Below the pieces are notes generated by a model that searched no databases, was not told the origin of the DNA, and saw only the letters and a program-made list of their open reading frames with translations. The translations under genes and the position numbers were made by a program. Below are positions 10,115-16,947 of a stretch of DNA of 64,000 bases, in pieces (within the stretch, counting starts at the first letter, position 1; every line of letters starts with the position of its first letter). Origin of the DNA: Candidatus Zixiibacteriota bacterium (GTDB lineage: Bacteria > Zixibacteria > MSB-5A5 > GN15 > JAAZOE01); assembly GCA_036480375.1 (NCBI GenBank), contig JAZGGI010000024.1, forward strand, positions 233,809-297,808, given 5' to 3'.

Positions 10115-10927
10115 ATGCTGAGTACGGATAAACTCATTATTGGTCAATACCAACCCGGTCAGGGATTTACCTATCGACTTGATCCGCGAACCAAAATATT
10201 GATAATCTTTATGGTCATGATCTGGGTTTTGGCGATTACTAATCTTGTATTTTATCTTTGCCTGATTGCGACACTCTTTACCTGGCTGCTTTCATGCCGC
10301 CTGGGAATCACTCGAATCTTAAACAATCTGAAACCAATCATCTGGTTTGTGACCTTTACGATTCTTATTCATTTTGTGTTTTCGGGGAAAAATGATCCGG
10401 TCAAAATATTCCAAATCGGTGAATTTAGCGTAAGTGCGACGGCTTTGAAACTGGCCGCAATTTATTCGGCGCGCATAGTCATTTTTGTTCTGGCTACTTT
10501 TGTGATTTCCCTGACAACCAGCCCATTAGCGATCTCTGAAGGAATCGTATCTTTAATAAAGCCGCTGAGATGGCTGAAAGTACCGGTTTATGATCTGGGT
10601 ATGATTTTATTTATCGCTCTGCGCTTTATTCCGGTTTTGACCGGCGAATTTGAAATGATCCGAAAAGCTCAATATATACGAGGAATAAGTTTGTCGGGTA
10701 ATTTGTTTTCCCGAATTAAAAAATCTATCGCGCTAATCCTTCCGGTTTTTTTCGGCGCTATGCGGCGAGCCGATGAGCTTTCGGTCGCTATTGAAACGCG
10801 CGGCTATAAGAGCGGCCAACCGCGCAGTTCGCTCCGGCCTCTGCGGTTTTCAATGGTCGATATTTCTACCCTCAGCTTGTTGGTTATGATCGCAATTGGT
10901 TATATTGCTGCGCGGAATTTGTTATAA
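10115..10927 (+). CDS. ecfT: ECF transporter T-component (EcfT/CbiQ family permease)
   Basis: A 270-residue inner-membrane protein with about five to six hydrophobic segments. Hallmarks are the N-terminal RLDPRTK motif of EcfT/CbiQ proteins and, near the C-terminus, the Ala-Arg-Gly-type coupling motif in the form AIETRGY after AMRRADEL. The T component couples the two ATPases of an energy-coupling-factor importer to substrate-binding S subunits for vitamins or metals. Neither ATPase nor S gene lies nearby, so the substrate cannot be told. GGAG at 10105-10108 fixes the ATG at 10115 rather than an in-frame TTG at 10094. The stop overlaps the truA start (TAATG), so the two are translationally coupled. 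Confidence 0.88.
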   Translation: MLSTDKLIIGQYQPGQGFTYRLDPRTKILIIFMVMIWVLAITNLVFYLCLIATLFTWLLSCRLGITRILNNLKPIIWFVTFTILIHFVFSGKNDPVKIFQIGEFSVSATALKLAAIYSARIVIFVLATFVISLTTSPLAISEGIVSLIKPLRWLKVPVYDLGMILFIALRFIPVLTGEFEMIRKAQYIRGISLSGNLFSRIKKSIALILPVFFGAMRRADELSVAIETRGYKSGQPRSSLRPLRFSMVDISTLSLLVMIAIGYIAARNLL

Positions 10928-11658
10928 TGAGCAGAAATATAAAACTGAAAATTGAATATAACGGTTCCGATTATTCCGGCTGGCAATACCAGCCGAAACA
11001 AAAAACGGTGCAGGGCGAGATTGAGAGAGCGATCAAGAAAGTAATTTCAAAAAAAGCCACTCTGTACGTTGCCGGTCGCACCGATGCCGGAGTTCACGCC
11101 CGAGGGCAAGTAGCCAATTTTAGGACAGAATCAAAATTAACTCCATCTAAATTACGAGATGCCTTGAATTTTTACCTGCCGAATGATATATTGATTGTTT
11201 CGGCGCATGAAGTTCCGATTGATTTTCATGCCCGATATGATGCGATTTACAGGCATTATTGCTATAATATTGCTGGCGAGCGCTCGGCCTTTGACAATGA
11301 TAGAACCTGGCTGGTGCGCGCGTCTTTGAACAGAGCGGCTCTTGAAAGGGCGGCCGATTATATAATTGGAGATCATGATTTCGCTTCGTTTTGCGTATCA
11401 AGTTCTTTGAAAGAAAATAATCATTGCCTGATCTATCACTCGCGATGGATAAGCAATAAGAAATGTTTGAGTTATGAGATAACTGCCGACAGGTTTTTGC
11501 ATACGATGATCAGGTCGTTAGTCGGTTTAATGATAGAATTCGCGCGCGGCGCGATTACATTTAAACGCTTTAAGGAAATATTTCACGGCGGCGACCATTC
11601 CGCCCTGCCCCGGATAGCCCCGGCGCTGGGCCTTTGTCTGGTTGAAGTCGAATATTAA
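10927..11658 (+). CDS. truA: tRNA pseudouridine(38-40) synthase
   Basis: A 243-residue cytoplasmic enzyme that isomerises uridines 38-40 in the anticodon arm. The catalytic Asp53 lies in the signature GRTDAGVHA. The N-terminus (YNGSDYSGWQYQP) and the C-terminal MIRSLVGLMIEFARG region are standard TruA motifs, and the length is normal. Its ATG overlaps the ecfT stop by one base. No independent promoter is visible, so it probably depends on the promoter at 10066. Confidence 0.95.
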   Translation: MSRNIKLKIEYNGSDYSGWQYQPKQKTVQGEIERAIKKVISKKATLYVAGRTDAGVHARGQVANFRTESKLTPSKLRDALNFYLPNDILIVSAHEVPIDFHARYDAIYRHYCYNIAGERSAFDNDRTWLVRASLNRAALERAADYIIGDHDFASFCVSSSLKENNHCLIYHSRWISNKKCLSYEITADRFLHTMIRSLVGLMIEFARGAITFKRFKEIFHGGDHSALPRIAPALGLCLVEVEY

Positions 11659-11675
11659 AATATGGGGAGATAAAA

Positions 11676-12323
11676 ATGAAGTTTTTTATCGACACGGCCA
11701 ATCTCGATGAAATAAAACAGGCGGCCGATATGGGGATTTTGGATGGCGTTACTACGAATCCATCTTTGTTGGCCAAAGAAAAGGGCTCCTACAAAGAGAT
11801 CCTGACGAAAATATGCAAAATCGTTCCGGGATCGGTATCGGCCGAAGTGGTGGCGATTGATGCCGAGGGCATGATCAGGGAAGGCAAAGAACTGGCCCGA
11901 ATAGCGGACAATATAACCATCAAAATCCCGACCATTCTGGAAGGTCTCAAGGCGATTAAATCTCTCGCCGCCGAAGGCATCATGACCAACGCGACGCTCG
12001 TTTTTAATCCTATGCAGGCTTTGATGGTCGCCAAAGCGGGAGCGACTTATGCCTCGCCGTTTATCGGTCGCATCGACGACATGTCTCATGACGGCATGCG
12101 ATTAATCGAAAAAATCATCGTCATATATGAAAATTACGGCTATGAAACGCAGGTTTTATCGGCTTCGATTCGAACCACGCAGCACGTCATCCAGTCAGCC
12201 TTAATGGGCGCCCATGTATGTACAATGCCGTTTAAGGTTATCACTCAGTTGATCAAGCACCCGCTGACCGATATCGGACTCAAAAAATTCCTCGAAGATT
12301 GGGAAAAGGTGAATAAGGGCTAA
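11676..12323 (+). CDS. tal: Transaldolase, small TalC/fructose-6-phosphate aldolase type
   Basis: A 215-residue single-domain TIM barrel of the short transaldolase/FSA class. It opens with KFFIDTANLDEIK, carries the Schiff-base Lys83 in TIKIP, and has the family blocks TLVFNPMQALMVAKAGA and SPFIGRIDD. It would interconvert sugar phosphates in the non-oxidative pentose phosphate pathway. Family members may be true transaldolases or fructose-6-phosphate aldolases, and sequence alone does not decide. GGGGAG about 7 bases before the ATG is a good ribosome site. It lies 17 bases after truA and 2 bases before purB, in the same transcription unit. Confidence 0.9.
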   Translation: MKFFIDTANLDEIKQAADMGILDGVTTNPSLLAKEKGSYKEILTKICKIVPGSVSAEVVAIDAEGMIREGKELARIADNITIKIPTILEGLKAIKSLAAEGIMTNATLVFNPMQALMVAKAGATYASPFIGRIDDMSHDGMRLIEKIIVIYENYGYETQVLSASIRTTQHVIQSALMGAHVCTMPFKVITQLIKHPLTDIGLKKFLEDWEKVNKG

Positions 12324-12325
12324 TA

Positions 12326-13618
12326 ATGATAGAACGATATACTCTCCCGGAAATGGGAAGCGTCTGGATGGAGCAAAACAAATTTGAAAGCTGGCTGAAA
12401 GTCGAAATCGCCGCCAGCCGCGCCCTGGCCGATTTGGGCATAATCCCTAAAAAGGCCTTCCGGGTTATCGAAAAGAAAGCCGCCTTTAGCCTCAAGCGGA
12501 TCGAAAAAATCGAAGCCAGAGTCGATCATGATGTGATTGCCTTTTTGACTTCCGTCGCGGAGAAGGTCGGGCCCGAAGCCAAATTTATTCATTACGGCAT
12601 GACCTCTTCGGATGTTCTTGATACGGCTACAGCTTTATGCTTGAAACAGGCGTCCGAGCTTATTGATAAAAAAATAATTCGCGCTCTCTCGGCTATACGC
12701 TCTTTGGCCAAACGGCATAAACTAACACCGATAATCGGGCGCACTCACGGCGTATTCGCCGAACCGACTAGCCTGGGATTGAAATTCGCCATGTGGTACA
12801 CTGAGCTTAAGCGGGGACAAAAGAGATTCAAAATGGCTGCCAATGAAGTCGCCGTTGGCAAAATTTCCGGAGCTGTCGGCAATTTCGCCAACCTCGACCC
12901 GATTGTAGAAAAAAAGGTCTGTCGCGAACTTAAACTCACACCAGCGGAAGTCTCTACCCAGGTCGTTCAGCGTGACCGTTATGCCGCCTATTTAAATACC
13001 ATCGCGTTAATCGGGTCGTCTCTGGAAAAATTCGCGACCGAAATCAGGAACCTTCAGCGCAGTGAAATCGGAGAGCTACAGGAGGGATTTGCCAAAGGTC
13101 AAAAAGGTTCTTCGGCCATGCCTCATAAAAAAAATCCGATCACAGCCGAGCGCATCGCAGGCTTATCCCGAGTCTTGCGCGGCAATGCATTGGCCGGGAT
13201 GGAAAACATTGCCCTCTGGCATGAACGCGATATTACTCACAGCTCGGTGGAACGAGTTATTATCCCCGATAGCTGTATCTTAATCGATTATATGCTGGAA
13301 AAATTTATCGGTGTCCTGAAAAATCTGATCGTCAATAAAAAACGCATGAAAGAAAATATTTTTATGACCGGCGGCCTCGTCTTTTCGCAACGACTTCTGC
13401 TTAAACTTGCCGGTCCGGTAGGCAGTCGAGAAAAGGCTTATCGAATTGTACAAATCAATGCAATGGAAGCTCACCAGGGCAAAGAAACATTTATTAACCT
13501 TGTCAAGTCCGACCCGCGCGTAACGGCTCATTTATCGCCCGAGGAAATTGACGAGTGTTTCGGTTTGGATTATTATTTGCGAAACGTTTCCAAAATATTC
13601 AAAAGGGTATTTGGATGA
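12326..13618 (+). CDS. purB: Adenylosuccinate lyase
   Basis: A 430-residue cytoplasmic enzyme of the fumarase/aspartase superfamily. It catalyses two steps of purine synthesis, releasing fumarate from SAICAR and from adenylosuccinate. The superfamily signature SSAMPHKKNP is present and contains the mobile-loop serine. TSSDVLDTA and GRTHGVFAEP are the other two conserved blocks. The length is normal. Its stop overlaps the psd start (ATGA), and purS-purQ follow three genes later, so purine genes are interleaved with phospholipid genes in this unit. Confidence 0.95.
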   Translation: MIERYTLPEMGSVWMEQNKFESWLKVEIAASRALADLGIIPKKAFRVIEKKAAFSLKRIEKIEARVDHDVIAFLTSVAEKVGPEAKFIHYGMTSSDVLDTATALCLKQASELIDKKIIRALSAIRSLAKRHKLTPIIGRTHGVFAEPTSLGLKFAMWYTELKRGQKRFKMAANEVAVGKISGAVGNFANLDPIVEKKVCRELKLTPAEVSTQVVQRDRYAAYLNTIALIGSSLEKFATEIRNLQRSEIGELQEGFAKGQKGSSAMPHKKNPITAERIAGLSRVLRGNALAGMENIALWHERDITHSSVERVIIPDSCILIDYMLEKFIGVLKNLIVNKKRMKENIFMTGGLVFSQRLLLKLAGPVGSREKAYRIVQINAMEAHQGKETFINLVKSDPRVTAHLSPEEIDECFGLDYYLRNVSKIFKRVFG

Positions 13619-14256
13619 CTATTGCCAGAGACGGATTGCCTATTATTTTTGGAACCTTGGTACCGGGAATTATAATTCTCGCTCTGTATTCATCATATCC
13701 GCATTGGTGGTTTATGCTTATCGGAATTGTTGTATCAATCTTCGGCTTATTCTGCGTTGCCTTCTTTCGCAATCCGAAACGCAAAATTCCGGATGATAGT
13801 TCATCAATTGTTTCTCCTGCCGATGGAAAGGTGATTAAAATTCTTGAAGTTGATGATGAATATGTAGGCACGGCCTACAGAGTCGATATTTTTCTATCCA
13901 TCTTTGACGTTCATCTGAATCGCATTCCTTTCAAAGGCCGCGTTGATTTTGTAAATTACCGGCCGGGAAAATTTATCTCGGCCTTCAAAGATAAAGCCTC
14001 GGAAGATAACGAGCGAACCGATATCGGGATAGAAAGCAATCGCGGTAAATTCCGGGTGGCGCAGATTGCCGGCCTTATCGCGCGTCGAATCGTTTGCCGC
14101 CTTAAGAAAAACGATGCCGTCAATATCGGTCAGCTCTTTGGCATGATAAGATTTGGTTCCCGAACCGAAATTACCTTTCCGAAAACATTTTCGCCCGTTG
14201 TAAAAGTAGGCCAACATGTCAAAGGCGGAGAAACTATTGTCGGGAGAATCGCCTGA
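13615..14256 (+). CDS. psd: Phosphatidylserine decarboxylase proenzyme, short form
   Basis: A 213-residue membrane-associated pyruvoyl enzyme making phosphatidylethanolamine. Two hydrophobic stretches lie at the N-terminus (about 10-50). The block SPADGKVIK and the self-cleavage site Gly-Ser182 in IRFGSRTEI identify the short, soluble-type Psd (also called archaetidylserine-decarboxylase-like), in which cleavage turns the Ser into the pyruvoyl cofactor. The ATG at 13615 overlaps the purB stop by four bases (ATGA); a longer open frame into purB is not supported. The next gene is pssA, which makes the substrate, so the two form a phospholipid pair. Confidence 0.93.
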   Translation: MTIARDGLPIIFGTLVPGIIILALYSSYPHWWFMLIGIVVSIFGLFCVAFFRNPKRKIPDDSSSIVSPADGKVIKILEVDDEYVGTAYRVDIFLSIFDVHLNRIPFKGRVDFVNYRPGKFISAFKDKASEDNERTDIGIESNRGKFRVAQIAGLIARRIVCRLKKNDAVNIGQLFGMIRFGSRTEITFPKTFSPVVKVGQHVKGGETIVGRIA

Positions 14257-14257
14257 T

Positions 14258-14962
14258 ATGCCGAATTACCGTCCCATATTTCCTGGTATTTTTACCGCCG
14301 GTAATATCTTGTGCGGCTTCTTGTCTTTGATATACGCCGCCGAAGGAAAACCGGTGGCCGCCGCCTGGCTTATCGTCTTTGCCGGGATTCTCGACGCTTT
14401 CGACGGCAAAGTCGCTCGTTTATCCGGAGGCGTAACGGATTTGGGCAAAGAGCTGGATTCATTGGCTGATTACATATCTTTCGGCATTGCTCCCGCATTC
14501 CTTATTCATACGTTTAAGCTTAATGTTTTTGGTGAAGGGGGCCTAATCGTTGGATTGATGTATATAACTGCCTCCGGCTACCGCCTGGCTCGCTTTAACC
14601 TGCTCTCATCATCTGACGAAAAGCAGAATTTCCTCGGCCTCCCGGTTCCCATTGCCGCGATGGCGCTGATAGGCTATATAATTTTCTGCCATCATCTATG
14701 GGGCCAGATTGAGTACGCCGAATATCTCATCGTTATGATGATTCTTTTCTCGGCCCTGATGGTCTCTCAAGTGGAATATTATGCCTTGCCGGATAATTTT
14801 AATACTCGCGAAAACAGAATTAAATTATTATATATAATTGCGCTGGCGATAGCCGGCCTAATTAAGCCGAGACTATTAATGTTCCCATTGTTCATTATGT
14901 ATATTTTGGGAGGATTAATAATGGAAGGTGTCAGAATTATAAAAAGCAGTAAGCAAGAATGA
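14258..14962 (+). CDS. pssA: CDP-diacylglycerol-serine O-phosphatidyltransferase
   Basis: A 234-residue inner-membrane enzyme making phosphatidylserine from CDP-diacylglycerol and serine, directly upstream of Psd in the pathway. The CDP-alcohol phosphotransferase motif is complete: FDGKVARLSGG followed by LGKELDSLAD, with the spaced acidic residues expected. About six to eight hydrophobic segments follow. The ATG at 14258 begins one base after the psd stop and has GGGAG at 14242-14246; an in-frame ATG at 14216 inside psd would add 14 residues and is less likely. Confidence 0.93.
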   Translation: MPNYRPIFPGIFTAGNILCGFLSLIYAAEGKPVAAAWLIVFAGILDAFDGKVARLSGGVTDLGKELDSLADYISFGIAPAFLIHTFKLNVFGEGGLIVGLMYITASGYRLARFNLLSSSDEKQNFLGLPVPIAAMALIGYIIFCHHLWGQIEYAEYLIVMMILFSALMVSQVEYYALPDNFNTRENRIKLLYIIALAIAGLIKPRLLMFPLFIMYILGGLIMEGVRIIKSSKQE

Positions 14963-14999
14963 ACATGCGGTCTGTTTTGCTATTTGAAAGGAATAGAAG

Positions 15000-15245
15000 T
15001 TGAGCAAATCAAAAGCGGTTGTATATATTCGTCTCAAAGACGGAGTTTTGGACCCTCAGGGAAAAACTATCGCGCATGCGATGAGCAATATGGGGTATAA
15101 CGAATTCGAATCCGTCCGTAGCGGACGCTTTTTTGAATTGGAATGCGACTCACGACCCGATTTGGAAAAAAGAATTGACGAGATTTGCCGTAAGCTCCTG
15201 GCCAATCCCGTTATCGAAAACTATAAAGTGGAAATGATCGCATGA
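15000..15245 (+). CDS. purS: Phosphoribosylformylglycinamidine synthase, PurS subunit
   Basis: An 81-residue subunit that bridges PurQ and PurL in the three-part FGAM synthase. Typical features are VVYIRLKDGVLDPQG and the MGYNEFESVRSGRFFEL block. It starts at TTG (15000) with GAAAGGA about 8 bases upstream; no nearer ATG would keep the conserved N-terminus. Its stop overlaps the purQ start (ATGA). The large PurL subunit is not in this window. Confidence 0.92.
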   Translation: MSKSKAVVYIRLKDGVLDPQGKTIAHAMSNMGYNEFESVRSGRFFELECDSRPDLEKRIDEICRKLLANPVIENYKVEMIA

Positions 15246-15952
15246 AATTCGGTGTCGTAACATTTCCCGGTTCCAACGGCGATTATGATTCCTATACTGC
15301 CGCAAAATTCGCCCTCGGAAAAGAAACAACCTTTTTATGGCATAAATCGAGCTCCCTCGAAGGATGCGATGTCGTTATCCTGCCCGGCGGATTTTCATAC
15401 GGCGATTACCTGCGCAGCGGCTCGATCGCGAGATTTTCTCCAATTATGAAATCTGTTATCAAATTTGCCAATTCCGGCGGCATTGTAATCGGCTTTTGCA
15501 ACGGATTTCAGGTCCTGGTGGAATCCGGACTACTTCCCGGCGCCCTGATGCGCAATTCTCATCTGCGTTTCCGTAATAGATTTGTATATCTCAAGGTGGA
15601 AGATTATAATACGCCGTTTACCAACGCCTGCGCCCCCGGAAAAACGTTAAAGATTCCGATTGCTCACGGCGACGGCAATTACTATAATTTTCAATCGGAA
15701 CTTGATGATCTCGAAAAGAATGGCCAGATTATTTTCAGGTATGCGGAAGAAGACGGAACAGTTACTGAAAAGGCGAATCCCAACGGGTCGCTTCTCAATA
15801 TTGCCGGGATTTGCAGCAAAGAAAGCAACGTACTGGGAATGATGCCGCATCCGGAACGGGCCGCGGAAAAGATTCTTAATTCCGATGACGGCCTATATGT
15901 ATTTAAATCAATGGCCGCTCATTTTGAAAAAAAACCGGCTAAAACGGGCTAA
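15242..15952 (+). CDS. purQ: Phosphoribosylformylglycinamidine synthase, glutaminase subunit PurQ
   Basis: A 236-residue class I glutamine amidotransferase supplying ammonia to PurL. The nucleophile is Cys86 in GFCNGFQVL, and the His203/Glu205 pair lies in PHPERA. FPGSNGDYD at the N-terminus is also typical. It overlaps purS by four bases, which couples translation of the two subunits. Length is normal and no defects are seen. Confidence 0.95.
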   Translation: MKFGVVTFPGSNGDYDSYTAAKFALGKETTFLWHKSSSLEGCDVVILPGGFSYGDYLRSGSIARFSPIMKSVIKFANSGGIVIGFCNGFQVLVESGLLPGALMRNSHLRFRNRFVYLKVEDYNTPFTNACAPGKTLKIPIAHGDGNYYNFQSELDDLEKNGQIIFRYAEEDGTVTEKANPNGSLLNIAGICSKESNVLGMMPHPERAAEKILNSDDGLYVFKSMAAHFEKKPAKTG

Positions 15953-15972
15953 ATGCCAAATATCGGTTTGAT

Positions 15973-16239
15973 ATGAAAAGACGCGAAGTTATCTTTATTG
16001 TTACCAGTTTGATTCTGGGAGCTGTCATCGGCGGACTGGTGGGAGACATAATCGCGACCTATCTTCCACCCGGAGCGGCCAAAACCTTGTTTTCCAAATC
16101 GATTCAGATCGGAATCGACACGACTCGATTTGATTTTTATGCGATCGCCTTTACTTTTGGACTCATGATAAAAATAAACTTTTTATCGGTTCTGACCGTA
16201 GTATTAGTGATTGTTTATTTTCGCTGGTGGTATTTATAA
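15973..16239 (+). CDS. Small membrane protein, DUF4321-like
   Basis: An 88-residue protein with two hydrophobic segments (about 7-30 and 60-86) around a short polar middle. The glycine-rich first helix (LGAVIGGLVGDIIATYLPPG) and the overall plan match what I recall of DUF4321 proteins, which often lie near tatA or housekeeping genes. The function of that family is unknown. The gene lies 20 bases after purQ and 24 bases before tatA, in the same direction. The assignment is from pattern memory and should be checked with a profile search. Confidence 0.65.
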   Translation: MKRREVIFIVTSLILGAVIGGLVGDIIATYLPPGAAKTLFSKSIQIGIDTTRFDFYAIAFTFGLMIKINFLSVLTVVLVIVYFRWWYL

Positions 16240-16263
16240 TCGGCGACTAAAGGAGGTATTATT

Positions 16264-16467
16264 ATGTTAAGTATGCCCGGATGGGGCGAATTACTGGTAG
16301 TGTTTCTGCTTATCCTGCTTCTTTTTGGCGCCAAAAGAATTCCCGATATCGCGACCGGATTGGGAAGAGGAATCCGCGATTTCAAGAAAGCCCTTAAAGA
16401 TACACAGGATGAGATTACAAAGGATAATTCGAAGACCGAAAAACTGGAAGACAAAAAAGATGATTGA
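16264..16467 (+). CDS. tatA: Sec-independent protein translocase subunit TatA/E
   Basis: A 67-residue protein with the Tat A/B plan: a short N-terminal transmembrane helix (WGELLVVFLLILLLFG), the hinge FGAKRIPDIATGLGRGIRDFKKAL, and a charged tail. It forms the pore-lining component for folded, twin-arginine-tagged proteins; the iron-sulfur protein at 60797 carries such a tag. AGGAGG upstream is a strong ribosome site. The stop overlaps the next gene start by eight bases. Confidence 0.92.
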   Translation: MLSMPGWGELLVVFLLILLLFGAKRIPDIATGLGRGIRDFKKALKDTQDEITKDNSKTEKLEDKKDD

Positions 16468-16918
16468 ATTTACCGATAGTGACACGCAGCGGGTAATTGA
16501 TGTTTTGGGAGCTGACAAGTTTACTTTTACGGAAGATCACTATCGCGTTAAACTTGAAAACCGTGAAGAACGCCGCCTGCTGACCCTCGAGATTTATCCT
16601 AAAATAAAATTGGGCGATAAGGAAGGCATGCTGGTCGTGGTCTATACAGCCAGCGCCCATTTGCAAATCCACAATTGCAGCGGATATGTGTGTAGTGAAG
16701 AATTGGGCGAAGTTACCTTCGTAGCCGAAACCAACGGAATCCTTTCGGGACTTGTGGTCGAACAGGGCGCCGCCTGTTCATTCTACGCCGGCATCGATCG
16801 TAAACTTATCTCGTCGGATTTTACTAAATTGGGAGTAGAGGTAATGCTATCGGGAATCGCCCTCTCATTGGCCGAAGAAATTATTGACAAGGATTCTCCG
16901 GATAATACCAAAGAATAA
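16460..16918 (+). CDS. Conserved-looking protein of unknown function, coupled to tatA
   Basis: A 152-residue soluble protein that I do not recognise. It begins inside the last codons of tatA (ATG 16460 versus tatA stop 16467), so translational coupling is likely; the longer open frame from 16325 runs across tatA and is rejected. The sequence is a mixed alpha/beta pattern with a central NCSGYVCSEELGEVTF segment holding two cysteines and a glycine-rich GILSGLVVEQGAACSF segment. No signal peptide or membrane helix is seen. It may help handle Tat substrates or may only share the transcript. A terminator shared with the convergent kinase gene follows. Confidence 0.7.
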   Translation: MIEFTDSDTQRVIDVLGADKFTFTEDHYRVKLENREERRLLTLEIYPKIKLGDKEGMLVVVYTASAHLQIHNCSGYVCSEELGEVTFVAETNGILSGLVVEQGAACSFYAGIDRKLISSDFTKLGVEVMLSGIALSLAEEIIDKDSPDNTKE

Positions 16919-16923
16919 TCCCC

Positions 16924-16944
16924 AAAAGGCTGATCAAATCAGCC
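16924..16944 (-). terminator. Hairpin terminator, mainly for the leftward kinase gene
   Basis: GGCTGA (16928-16933) pairs with TCAGCC (16939-16944) around a 5-nt loop. On the minus strand it is followed by TTTT, so it can end the kinase transcript. On the plus strand it is followed by C, so it is weaker there. Confidence 0.6.
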
Positions 16945-16947
16945 CCC

